Below the pieces are notes generated by a model. It did no database searches. It saw only the letters and a program-made list of their open reading frames with translations, and had not been told where the DNA came from. DNA of 46,734 bases from Crocinitomicaceae bacterium (GTDB taxonomy: Bacteria > Bacteroidota > Bacteroidia > Flavobacteriales_D > Crocinitomicaceae): assembly GCA_029247685.1 (NCBI GenBank), contig JAQWKT010000008.1:1-46734 (forward strand). Reading direction: 5' to 3'. Shown one piece after another: positions 33,648-41,920 of this stretch; the stretch's first letter is position 1, and each line of letters opens with the position of its first letter. Made by a program: the position numbers and the translations under genes.

Positions 33648-36085
33648 GGGTTTACGTAAACAAATCCATTTTTTTGAATTTTCTCTCCACTATCAAAGGT
33701 TGCATTTATTTTGTAAAAATAAGTTCCCTGTTCTACGGTGTCTCCATTTATTGTTTTTCCATCCCAAGTTCCAGATGGATCCGTGTATTTGTAAATCAAG
33801 TTCCCCCATCGATTAAGTATTAAGCATTCAAATTCTAATATTCCAGAATGTTCCACAAAAAAGAGATTGTTTCCCGAATTGGAGGACAATGAAATAATGT
33901 TTGGAACAATGATATCGCAAATTTTATTTTCTACTGTTGAGGTATCGGTATAAGTATAACAATAATTAGAAATGCTTACTAAATAATTACCCGTGTCGCT
34001 AACAACAATTTGAGGTCCTGTTTCTCCAGTGCTCCAAATAAAGTTTTGTGAAGTGGGGTTTTGTTGCGCGTAAATTGTAGCAGAAGAACCTTCACAGATT
34101 ACCGTATCTAAAACTTGCGTGTATATGTATGGAGGAAATTCTATTTGAGCAGAGTCTGAATGGGCACATTGATTATCTGTAAATACAACCGTATATGTTC
34201 CGGGGGTAGATGTAAAAACGATTGGATTTAAAAGGCTGGAGTCTGAAAAAGAAATAGCGGTATCTGCACAAGACCAAATTCCACCATCAAAAGCAAATGT
34301 ATTAACAATGGTATGAAAAAGATCACAATCTATCGTATCTTCAAAAATATCTGGAAGCGGAACCGTTTCTATTTGAACGACAGTATCATAGAGGCACCCG
34401 AAATTATCAATAATATTAAAAGTATAGTTAAATGTTCCTTGCGAGTTTGGTTGAACGATTAAAACGGTATCGCTTTGTCCAGAAATAATTGTTGGGTCAG
34501 GACTCCAAAAGCTAGTGTCAGCACTTGTTTGATAACTCCCAAGTCCAGGAAAAAAAGAAGAGTCAAAAAATAACCCCCATTCAAAAATATATCCATCATC
34601 GATCGATAAATTATCCTGAACATAAATAGTCCATGTTCCATTTATTGGGCAACCATTAAAACCAGTAAAAGACACTTCGGGTTCATAAATACCATTAGGG
34701 TTCATGGAGTTTCCTGTTGCGTTATTTCCGTTTGGGAGACTAATGGCAACCGTATTTCCACCTGCAAACTCAGTGGGCATGTCTCCCCAAGAGTTAAATG
34801 CGGAGCTAAAGCAATACTCCCAGCCAACACCTGGGCCACCTCCGCCAAAATCATCAATAGGATCACCCAAAAAAGTGCCTCCACCATTAAATCCACCGGC
34901 AATATTTCCCGGGCTAAAAGAATTTAGAAGGGTAATTGTATTTCCATTAGGGCATTCTAACCACATTTCTAGATCTCCAAGATAAGAATGTTCCATGGTA
35001 ATACACACTTGATTTAAATCTTGAGGGTCATCAATAATTGCTCCAGTGGGAAATCCTGAAATATTAATAGGAGCTTGGTACACTTGCCCTGAACCATCTG
35101 GCAAATAGGTGAGTCCAGCATAAGATCCTCCCAAATTAAAAGACCCAGTTGGTATATTTACGCCAACGGTATCTTGTTGGGTAACCCCACCAAGTAATGA
35201 AGTGTTTTCGCCAATACAAACAGTGTCTTCTAGTGGCCCTGTTCCGGTAAAGTCAGGGAGTAAAGAAACCCTTACTTTACAACGAATTCGTTCATTTTGT
35301 GGGAAAATATCCGTCATTTTAAGATCAATTAGATACCCTTCTCTTGATGGCGGAGTAAACCAAATAGAATCATTAGATGGGTAAGTATTTCCATCGGTTA
35401 TTTCCCAATCAAATGTGATATTCGTATTAATGTTTTGTGAATACCCATAACCGGTACTGTCAAGAGAGTTTGGGAAAATGGGTTTGGTGATAAATAAAAT
35501 ACTGTCTCCATAACAAACATCAACAAATCCGGTGTCTGATGGGTTTATTGCATTAGGACCAGAGCCATTAATATATGCCTCAAGATGTGGGGTGAATGGT
35601 TGAAATTGATTTCCACATTGTACATTTGCAAGCCATCCTGTACCTTCAATAGCCCCATCCGAAATAAAAACAATAGTTAAACAACCAGAGGGGTTATTCC
35701 ATGAAGCTTGATGTGTAAAACCTGTTGGATCTGTAACAGAATTATGAACACCAAGAAGTGGCGCTGTTGCATCAGAGCCGTCATAAACATAAATACTATC
35801 TGTACCGTCAATATTAAATGTAGATCCCGCATTGATTCCAAATGAAATAGACATTTTAGTCCCAGTATTAAGATCTGGGCAAAATACAATGGTGTCGTTG
35901 TAATTGGCTGGATAATTCCCAGCACCACCAGGGTCTTGAAAGTTTTGATTTCCAGTTCCGAAAACGCCGCAATCAGCAGGATTGCTAAGAGGGTGGCCAG
36001 GATCCCCCATGTTGACTACTTGCGCATTAAGCTTTAAAAAGCAACTTAGGAATAACAATATAAAGAGGTATGTTGATTTTTTCAT
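33644..36085 (-). CDS. T9SS type B secreted CUB/P-domain protein
   Basis: 813 residues with a signal peptide (LFLSCFLKLNAQ). Order: a CUB-like domain (about 20-165; YDGSDATAPLLG and SGCLTIVFISDG), an Ig/PKD-like part, a proprotein-convertase P-like domain (about 330-520; HSYLGDLEMWLECPNG and GTWTIYVQDNLSIDDG), further Ig-like modules (about 530-720), and a CHU_C / T9SS type B sorting domain (about 730-813; LNRWGNLIYKYTDPSGTWDG). No protease domain is present, so it is probably an adhesin-like surface or secreted protein. It follows the small secreted protein gene by two bases, suggesting a two-gene operon. Confidence 0.9.
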   Translation of the reverse strand: MKKSTYLFILLFLSCFLKLNAQVVNMGDPGHPLSNPADCGVFGTGNQNFQDPGGAGNYPANYNDTIVFCPDLNTGTKMSISFGINAGSTFNIDGTDSIYVYDGSDATAPLLGVHNSVTDPTGFTHQASWNNPSGCLTIVFISDGAIEGTGWLANVQCGNQFQPFTPHLEAYINGSGPNAINPSDTGFVDVCYGDSILFITKPIFPNSLDSTGYGYSQNINTNITFDWEITDGNTYPSNDSIWFTPPSREGYLIDLKMTDIFPQNERIRCKVRVSLLPDFTGTGPLEDTVCIGENTSLLGGVTQQDTVGVNIPTGSFNLGGSYAGLTYLPDGSGQVYQAPINISGFPTGAIIDDPQDLNQVCITMEHSYLGDLEMWLECPNGNTITLLNSFSPGNIAGGFNGGGTFLGDPIDDFGGGGPGVGWEYCFSSAFNSWGDMPTEFAGGNTVAISLPNGNNATGNSMNPNGIYEPEVSFTGFNGCPINGTWTIYVQDNLSIDDGYIFEWGLFFDSSFFPGLGSYQTSADTSFWSPDPTIISGQSDTVLIVQPNSQGTFNYTFNIIDNFGCLYDTVVQIETVPLPDIFEDTIDCDLFHTIVNTFAFDGGIWSCADTAISFSDSSLLNPIVFTSTPGTYTVVFTDNQCAHSDSAQIEFPPYIYTQVLDTVICEGSSATIYAQQNPTSQNFIWSTGETGPQIVVSDTGNYLVSISNYCYTYTDTSTVENKICDIIVPNIISLSSNSGNNLFFVEHSGILEFECLILNRWGNLIYKYTDPSGTWDGKTINGDTVEQGTYFYKINATFDSGEKIQKNGFVYVNP

Positions 36086-36087
36086 AA

Positions 36088-36498
36088 CTATTTAATTTGG
36101 TCGAGTTCATTTTGAAGAACCCATTTTGATTTAACCACAAGCATTTTATTATAATGTGTCAAAATGATATATATATTTTCCTCCCCTATCTTAAGACCTA
36201 AATCAGTAAATTTTATTTTATCTAAATCCACATGCAATTTTCCGTCTAAAACTGGAAATGTAATGGTTCGCCCATGTCCTGTTGCTTTTATTTTTTTACC
36301 TGCTACTGGTTTCTCAACAACATAGCAAGCGTTATCTATGGCATAATTTAATAATTCGATTTCATTAGGGTTGCTTTTGGCAATTTCCTTAAGTTCTTTA
36401 TTAGAATAGCTTTTTAAAAGTTCTGCATTGAAGTTTTGACAATAAATTAGTTGACTTGAAAAAGTCAATAAAAACAATAGAATAATGGGTTTTTTCAT
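36088..36498 (-). CDS. small exported protein upstream of T9SS type B gene
   Basis: 136 residues with a signal peptide (MKKPIILLFLLTFSSQLIYCQ), a helical part (SNKELKEIAKSNPNEIELLNYAIDNACYV) and a beta-rich C-terminal half (about 65-136) including KKIKATGHGRTITFPVLDG. No family recognised. The ATG at 36496-36498 is preferred to a TTG two codons upstream because it starts a proper signal peptide. It sits two bases upstream of the CUB/P-domain protein gene and is probably co-transcribed with it. It could be an accessory of that secreted protein, but only the spacing supports this. It diverges from the transketolase operon. Confidence 0.7.
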   Translation of the reverse strand: MKKPIILLFLLTFSSQLIYCQNFNAELLKSYSNKELKEIAKSNPNEIELLNYAIDNACYVVEKPVAGKKIKATGHGRTITFPVLDGKLHVDLDKIKFTDLGLKIGEENIYIILTHYNKMLVVKSKWVLQNELDQIK

Positions 36499-36584
36499 TT
36501 GCAAATAGTATTGATATTAACAAGAGACATTTTTTTCGTTGAAAAGTTGCTTCCTTTTAAGTTTACAAAAGAAACAATAAAAGT

Positions 36585-36592
36585 TAGATTTG
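36585..36592 (+). promoter_or_regulatory. -7 promoter element of the transketolase operon
   Basis: TAGATTTG is an exact TAnnTTTG match 14 nt upstream of the transketolase ATG (36607). TTTAC at 36562-36566, 18 nt further up, may serve as the -33 element (consensus TTTG, one mismatch). Confidence 0.5.
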
Positions 36593-36606
36593 TAAAAAAA
36601 ACATCA

Positions 36607-37449
36607 ATGAATAATTTAGAGTTAATCAAAATTGCATCACAAATAAGAAGAGATATTGTAAGAATGGTATCCAATGTTAGTTCAGGACATCCTGGCGGAT
36701 CACTTGGCTGTGCAGATTTTTTGACACTTCTTTATTTTGATTTAATGAAACATAATCCTAAAAGTTTTGAGATGACTGGTTCTGAAGAAGATATTTTTTA
36801 TCTATCTAATGGGCACATTTCCCCAGTGTGGTATAGTGTTTTAGCTAGAGCGGGTTATTTTCCAATAAATGAATTAAGTTCTTTTCGGAAAATATCATCA
36901 AGGCTTCAGGGACATCCTTCAACGGATAAAGGATTGCCCGGGATTCGAATGGCTTCTGGATCTCTAGGGCAGGGCTTGTCTGTTGGAATAGGAAATGCAC
37001 AAGTCAAAAAATTAAATGGAGACAAACAATTAGTTTACACCCTTCATGGAGATGGGGAGCTTCAAGAAGGTCAAATATGGGAAGCTGCAATGTATGCTGC
37101 ATTTCACAAGGTTGATAATCTTATTGCAACTATTGATTTTAATGGCCGTCAAATTGATGGAGATGTCGATGATGTAATGTCTTTAGGGGACTTAAAATTA
37201 AAATGGCAAGCTTTTGGATGGGAAGTTCTTGTAATGAATGGACATGATTATGAGAACATGAAGGATACGCTATCTCAAGCAAAAGAATTAACAGGAAATG
37301 GAAAGCCAATAGTTATATTAATGAAAACAGAGATGGGAATGGGGGTTGATTTTATGATGGGAACTCATAAATGGCATGGCGTTGCTCCAAATCCAGAGCA
37401 ACTCCAAAGTGCATTGTCTCAATTGGAGGAAACTTTAGGAGATTTTTAA
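36607..37449 (+). CDS. transketolase, N-terminal (TPP-binding) subunit
   Basis: 280 residues, the first half of a split transketolase that moves two-carbon ketol units in the pentose phosphate pathway. It has SSGHPGGSLG (His28), GHISPVWYSVL (His70), LQGHPS (His103), and the TPP/Mg motif GDGELQEGQIWEAAMYA with GDG at 148-150. The later FN of ATIDFN takes the place of the usual NN. The ATG at 36607 matches the family N-terminus (NNLELIKIASQIRRDI); the open frame extends upstream but over a promoter element. Its stop overlaps the start of the vWA gene (TAATG); the C-terminal subunit is one gene further on. Confidence 0.93.
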   Translation: MNNLELIKIASQIRRDIVRMVSNVSSGHPGGSLGCADFLTLLYFDLMKHNPKSFEMTGSEEDIFYLSNGHISPVWYSVLARAGYFPINELSSFRKISSRLQGHPSTDKGLPGIRMASGSLGQGLSVGIGNAQVKKLNGDKQLVYTLHGDGELQEGQIWEAAMYAAFHKVDNLIATIDFNGRQIDGDVDDVMSLGDLKLKWQAFGWEVLVMNGHDYENMKDTLSQAKELTGNGKPIVILMKTEMGMGVDFMMGTHKWHGVAPNPEQLQSALSQLEETLGDF

Positions 37450-38804
37450 TGATAAGATTTTTTTTTACTGCTGCTTTTCTTTTTTGCTTGCAAATTAACT
37501 TGCAAGCACAACAGCCTCTTACCCGTATTCTTTTTATTCTTGATGCCTCTAACAGCATGAATTTAAATTGGGGAGAAGGAAGTAGAATGAGCGTTGCTAA
37601 AGAATATTTATCGACTTCAGTCGAAAACTTAAGAGAAATTGAAAACCTCGAGATTGCCCTTAGAGTTTATGGTCATCAAACGCCAGTTACTTCCAATTAT
37701 CAGGATTGTGAAGACACCAAATTGGAGGTTCCTTTTGGAGTAAACAATGTAAATGCTATTAAGTCAAAGATTAGAGAGATTCAGGCAAAAGGAGCAACTC
37801 CAATAGCTAGAACACTAGAACAGGCGGCAGATGATTTCCCAGATACAAATGCTAGGAATGTAATAATTTTAATTACTGATGGACTTGAATCTTGTGATAA
37901 TGACCCTTGTTTAGTCGCAAAAAAATTAAAAGATAAGGGGGTTAATGTTACCCCATTTGTTATTGGTGTTGGAATGGATTTGTCTTACTTAGATAATTTT
38001 AATTGTATAGGAACTTACTTTGAAGCTTCAACAGGAGTGTCGTTTAAAAAAACCTTGTCTAAGGTGATTGAAAAAGCATTGCTGAACACGACGGTTCAAA
38101 TAAATTTAAATGACATTTATATTAAGCCAACCGAAACAGATGTTACGATGCTTCTTTATAAATCCGGAACGAATGAATTAAAATATTCTATTATGCATAC
38201 GATTAATCGACACGGAAATCCGGATACTCTGATTCTTGATCCATCAAACAATTACGATATTGTGGTTAATACGATTCCAAAAGTGTATAAAAACAACGTA
38301 AAAATTAAAAGGCATGTGCATAATACAATTAAAATAGACGCTCCTCAAGGGGTATTGCAATTAAAAACGTATAGCAAAAATAGAAATTTCCCTTTGGCTA
38401 GAATTATGCAAAAACAATCCCAAAAAACCTTGCATGTTCAAAAATTTTCATCAAAAGAAAAATATTTAGTTGGATCTTACGATGTTGAGGTCTTGACTTT
38501 GCCTAGAATTTATTTAAAAGCACAAGTTAAACAGAGTGAAACAAAAATATTAACGATACCCGGTTCTGGAAAGCTAGTTTTTTCATTTTCTAACTATCTT
38601 GTTGCTCAAGTTTTTGAAATAAAAAATTCACAAAAAAATAATTGGCTTTATAATTTTGACTCAACAAAAAGAGAGGGAGAATTGGATTTGCAGCCAGGAA
38701 CGTATAAAATTATTTACAGAGAAAAACAAAAAAAATCAAGCTCTTATTCTATGGAAAAGATTTTTAAAATAAGCGCCAATAAAACCACCTCAATTAAATT
38801 ATAA
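37449..38804 (+). CDS. secreted von Willebrand factor A domain protein inserted between transketolase halves
   Basis: 451 residues: signal peptide (MIRFFFTAAFLFCLQINLQAQ), then a vWA domain (about 24-215) with a complete MIDAS metal site (Asp32-x-Ser34-x-Ser36, Thr117 in KGATPIA, Asp144 in ITDG). It also has cysteines at 87, 149, 154 and 186, probably in disulfides. The remaining 230 residues look like two or three beta-sandwich repeats (TIKIDAPQGVLQLK, LPRIYLKAQVKQSETKILTIPG, LDLQPGTYKIIYRE). It should be a periplasmic or surface protein binding ligand through Mg. The ATG overlaps the stop of the transketolase N-subunit (TAATG), and 3 nt separate its stop from the C-subunit gene. Function unknown. 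Confidence 0.88.
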   Translation: MIRFFFTAAFLFCLQINLQAQQPLTRILFILDASNSMNLNWGEGSRMSVAKEYLSTSVENLREIENLEIALRVYGHQTPVTSNYQDCEDTKLEVPFGVNNVNAIKSKIREIQAKGATPIARTLEQAADDFPDTNARNVIILITDGLESCDNDPCLVAKKLKDKGVNVTPFVIGVGMDLSYLDNFNCIGTYFEASTGVSFKKTLSKVIEKALLNTTVQINLNDIYIKPTETDVTMLLYKSGTNELKYSIMHTINRHGNPDTLILDPSNNYDIVVNTIPKVYKNNVKIKRHVHNTIKIDAPQGVLQLKTYSKNRNFPLARIMQKQSQKTLHVQKFSSKEKYLVGSYDVEVLTLPRIYLKAQVKQSETKILTIPGSGKLVFSFSNYLVAQVFEIKNSQKNNWLYNFDSTKREGELDLQPGTYKIIYREKQKKSSSYSMEKIFKISANKTTSIKL

Positions 38805-38807
38805 TAG

Positions 38808-39761
38808 ATGAAAGAAATTCAAGTATATGGTCAAAAAGACACTAGGTCAGGATTTGGAGAAGGATTAGCTGAGTTAGCAAGAAAAAATCAAAAAGTTGTT
38901 GGTTTGTGTGCTGATTTAACTGGTTCATTAAAAATGAATGCATTTAAAGATCAAAATCCCGAACGATTTTTTCAGGTAGGCATTGCCGAGGCGAACATGA
39001 TAGGTATTGCCGCTGGAATGGCTGTTGCTGGAATGATCCCATATACTGGAACATTTGCGAATTTTTCAACAGGGAGAGTTTATGATCAGATTCGTCAATC
39101 AGTCGCGTATTCAAAAAAAAACGTAAAAATATGTGCATCCCATGCTGGTTTAACCCTTGGAGAAGATGGAGCAACACATCAAATTTTAGAAGATATAGGA
39201 ATGATGCGAATGTTGCCAAATATGACTGTAATTGTTCCTGCGGATTTCAATCAAACAAAAGCTGCAACAATTGCAATCGCAGAACATGAAGGCCCGGTTT
39301 ACCTAAGGTTTGGAAGACCCGTAATGCCTGTTTTTACCGACTCAAATGCGCCATTTCAAATTGGTAAAGCTGAAGTGCTTAATGAAGGGGTAGATGTAAC
39401 TATTATTGCATGTGGTCATCTTGTTTGGAAGTCGATCGAAGCAGCCCAAGAATTATCAAAAAAAGGGATTTCTGTAGATTTAATAAATATGCATACCATT
39501 AAGCCTCTTGATGAAAAAGCGATACTTGATTCTGTCGAAAAAACCTCTTGTGTTGTTACAGCTGAAGAGCACATGATGAATGGAGGTCTTGGCGATGCCG
39601 TTGCGCAGGTCTTGTCTAGAAAAAAACCATGTCCACATGAATATGTTGCGGTTAATGATTCTTTTGGAGAAAGTGGAAAACCAATGGAATTAATGAAAAA
39701 ATATGGCATTGACACCCTAGATATTGTTGCTGCGGTTAATAAGGTTATTTCAAGGAAATAA
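38808..39761 (+). CDS. transketolase, C-terminal (pyrimidine-binding) subunit
   Basis: 317 residues, the second half of the split transketolase. [15 protein letters not shown] holds the catalytic Glu61 that activates [23 protein letters not shown] and [14 protein letters not shown] are typical, and the transketolase C-terminal domain follows (about 190-317; [18 protein letters not shown]). It is separated from its N-terminal partner by the vWA gene, while the usual arrangement places the two halves side by side. Stops of the vWA gene (TAA TAG) lie immediately before its ATG, and the aminotransferase ATG begins one base after its own stop, so the four genes form one tightly coupled operon. Confidence 0.93.
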   Translation: MKEIQVYGQKDTRSGFGEGLAELARKNQKVVGLCADLTGSLKMNAFKDQNPERFFQVGIAEANMIGIAAGMAVAGMIPYTGTFANFSTGRVYDQIRQSVAYSKKNVKICASHAGLTLGEDGATHQILEDIGMMRMLPNMTVIVPADFNQTKAATIAIAEHEGPVYLRFGRPVMPVFTDSNAPFQIGKAEVLNEGVDVTIIACGHLVWKSIEAAQELSKKGISVDLINMHTIKPLDEKAILDSVEKTSCVVTAEEHMMNGGLGDAVAQVLSRKKPCPHEYVAVNDSFGESGKPMELMKKYGIDTLDIVAAVNKVISRK

Positions 39762-39762
39762 A

Positions 39763-40950
39763 ATGGAAAACTCGGAGGATTTTTTAACAAAACAGGCGCA
39801 AACAAATCCTTTCCCATTTCTATTAGAAATTGACTCGGCTTCAGGTGTTTTTATTCGCGATAAAAAAGGAAAATCATATTTTGATATGACAGCAGGTGTT
39901 GCGGTTAATAATATTGGCCATTGTCACCCCAAAGTAATTTCAGCCATTCAAAATCAACTTCAAAAACATTTGCATGTAATGGTTTATGGGGAATATATTC
40001 AAGATGCTCAACTTGCTTTATCCAAAGAACTCACAAAAATCCTTCCAAGCAATTTGAATTGTATCTACCCCGTAAATTCGGGAGCAGAAGCGAATGAAGC
40101 GGCCATTAAACTTGTAAAAAGAACCACCAATAGACATAAAATAATAACTTTTAAAGGGGGATATCATGGAAGCACTATCGGCGCATTAAGTGTTTCAGGA
40201 AATGAAAACAAAAAACGTGCTTTTAGACCTTTAATGCCAGGGGTAGAGACAATAAGTCTCAATAAAATGGATGATTTAGGCCTTATCTCTAAACAAACGG
40301 CAGGGGTAATATTAGAAACTATTCAAGGCGATGCTGGTGTCCAAATACCATCTAAAAAATATATCCATGCATTAAGGAAAAGATGTTCCGAAGTTGGCGC
40401 AATGTTAATTTTTGATGAGATCCAATGTGGAATTGGAAGAACAGCTAAAATGTTTGCTTTTGAACATTTTGAAGTTGTTCCAGATGTGTTAACCTTAGGA
40501 AAAGGGTTAGGAGGAGGAATGTCAATTGGAGTGATGGCTTCTTCTAAAAAAACGCTTCATAATTTCACTAATTCCCCAATGCTTGGCCACATTACTACTT
40601 TTGGAGGGCATCCAATTAGTTGTTCAGCAGCAGCAGCATGTCTTAAAGTGATAAAAGAAGAAGTTTCTTTAGAAGAAGTTGAAAAAAAAGGAGAAATTCT
40701 AGAACAGGAAATAGGAAATAATAAAGAAATTATTTGTGTACGAAGAATAGGGTTGATGCTTGCATTTGATATGATTTCGTCAGAAAGAGTAAAAAAAGTC
40801 GTGGACAAATGTTTTGAAAATGGCGTTTTATTGTTTTGGTTTTTATCCCATCCAAATAGCTTTCGAATTTCCCCTCCATTAACGATTAGTTTCCAAGAAT
40901 TAAATGATGCAATAAAAATCATTGTCAATGCAATTGAAGAAACCAAATAA
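39763..40950 (+). CDS. class-III PLP aminotransferase (acetylornithine/ornithine-type)
   Basis: 395 residues. PLP-binding Lys247 in LTLGKGLGGG, the Asp of IFDEIQCGIGR (Asp218), SGAEANEAA (106-114) and GGHPISCSAAAACL are all present, the standard class-III set. The group covers acetylornithine, ornithine, 4-aminobutyrate and other omega-transaminases; Bacteroidota copies are usually left as 'aspartate aminotransferase family protein' and the substrate is open here. The start at 39763 (MENSEDFLTKQAQTNPFPF) is one base after the transketolase C-subunit stop. The last gene of the coupled set; riboflavin synthase follows after 36 nt. Confidence 0.92.
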   Translation: MENSEDFLTKQAQTNPFPFLLEIDSASGVFIRDKKGKSYFDMTAGVAVNNIGHCHPKVISAIQNQLQKHLHVMVYGEYIQDAQLALSKELTKILPSNLNCIYPVNSGAEANEAAIKLVKRTTNRHKIITFKGGYHGSTIGALSVSGNENKKRAFRPLMPGVETISLNKMDDLGLISKQTAGVILETIQGDAGVQIPSKKYIHALRKRCSEVGAMLIFDEIQCGIGRTAKMFAFEHFEVVPDVLTLGKGLGGGMSIGVMASSKKTLHNFTNSPMLGHITTFGGHPISCSAAAACLKVIKEEVSLEEVEKKGEILEQEIGNNKEIICVRRIGLMLAFDMISSERVKKVVDKCFENGVLLFWFLSHPNSFRISPPLTISFQELNDAIKIIVNAIEETK

Positions 40951-40986
40951 ATAAATCGTTCATTTAAATTCCGTAATTTCGTTTTT

Positions 40987-41574
40987 ATGTTTACTGGTAT
41001 AATAGAAGATCTTGGAAAAATCAAAGACTTTTATAAAGAAAAAGAGAATATTCATTTTGAAATTAAATCAAAGTTTATTTCCGATTTAAAGGTTGATCAA
41101 AGTATAGCACATGATGGTTGTTGTTTAACTGTGGTTGAAATAAATGAACAAAGCTATAAGGTAACGGCGATTAAGGAGACTTTAGAAAAAACAAATTTAT
41201 CCACGTGGAAAAAAGGAGGGCTTATAAACCTGGAAAGATGTATGCAGCTAAATGGCAGATTGGATGGGCATATTGTACAGGGACATGTAGATACGACTGC
41301 AACTTGCTCAGCTATTGAAGATCAAAATGGCAGTTGGAAATATACATTTAAGTGCAAGGCTAATTTTTTAACTGTAGAAAAGGGTTCAATTTCTATTAAT
41401 GGCGTTAGTCTAACAGTGGTAGATTCAAAAAAGTCTGAGTTTTCTGTTTGTGTTATTCCTTTTACCCAAAAGCATACTAATTTTCATCTTTTAAAAAAAG
41501 GAGATAAGGTAAACTTGGAGTTTGATATTCTTGGAAAGTATGTTGCTAAGAACATGGAGTTTTATAAAGGTTAA
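40987..41574 (+). CDS. ribE: riboflavin synthase alpha chain
   Basis: 195 residues made of two similar lumazine-binding beta-barrels. The first begins with the family start MFTGIIEDLG and contains GCCLTVVE; the second (from about residue 95) contains GHIVQGHVDTTA and ISINGVSLTVVD. The enzyme dismutates two 6,7-dimethyl-8-ribityllumazine molecules into riboflavin, as a cytoplasmic trimer. A near -7 box (TAATTTCG) lies just before the ATG, so it may have its own promoter besides read-through from the aminotransferase operon. The last 29 nt overlap the end of the opposite-strand VanZ-like gene. Confidence 0.95.
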   Translation: MFTGIIEDLGKIKDFYKEKENIHFEIKSKFISDLKVDQSIAHDGCCLTVVEINEQSYKVTAIKETLEKTNLSTWKKGGLINLERCMQLNGRLDGHIVQGHVDTTATCSAIEDQNGSWKYTFKCKANFLTVEKGSISINGVSLTVVDSKKSEFSVCVIPFTQKHTNFHLLKKGDKVNLEFDILGKYVAKNMEFYKG

Positions 41575-41920
41575 ACTTTTTTGCATAAAAAATCATTCCC
41601 CATCCTATAACTACTCCTATCGAATTTGCTATGCCATCCCAAAATGAAGGGAATCTTCCAGGGATATAAGCCTGAAGAAGTTCAATTAATATTCCATAAC
41701 AAATAAGAACAACGACTCCAACAAAGTGATTTTTTGAATTGATTAAAAGAAATGAATTTAGTGCAAGGCACATATATGCAAAAAGATGACTTATCTTGTC
41801 ATATTCTCCCACTGGGACAGCAGATTTTGGAGGCAAAAGGCTTAGAAAAGTTATTCCTAAAAACACCCCAATCCAAGAGATAATTAAAAGAGTTTTTCTT
41901 ATTTCTGGAGTCTTATTCAT
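41546..41920 (-). CDS. VanZ-like membrane protein
   Basis: 124 residues with four hydrophobic segments and the VanZ-family pattern: FLSLLPPKSAVPVGEYDKISHLFAYM near the first loop and CYGILIELLQAYIPGRFPSFWDGIANSIG, which carries the E-x-x-Q ... D-x-x-x-N residues. The family is linked with glycopeptide tolerance in one case, but most bacterial members have no known role. ATG 41918-41920 is preferred to a TTG two codons upstream. The start overlaps the S9 peptidase stop by 8 nt, and the 3' end overlaps the end of ribE by 29 nt on the other strand. Confidence 0.85.
   Translation of the reverse strand: MNKTPEIRKTLLIISWIGVFLGITFLSLLPPKSAVPVGEYDKISHLFAYMCLALNSFLLINSKNHFVGVVVLICYGILIELLQAYIPGRFPSFWDGIANSIGVVIGWGMIFYAKKFNLYKTPCS

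Noticed and set aside
36499-36606. N-terminal extension of the transketolase subunit
   Set aside because: The frame is open, but it starts from TTG, crosses a perfect -7 promoter box, and the ATG at 36607 matches the family N-terminus.
40557-41024. 155-residue minus-strand open frame
   Set aside because: It runs antisense through the aminotransferase gene end and the ribE start, both well supported.
41197-41205. DnaA-box-like TTATCCACG
   Set aside because: A single one-mismatch copy inside the ribE coding region; no cluster of boxes around it.
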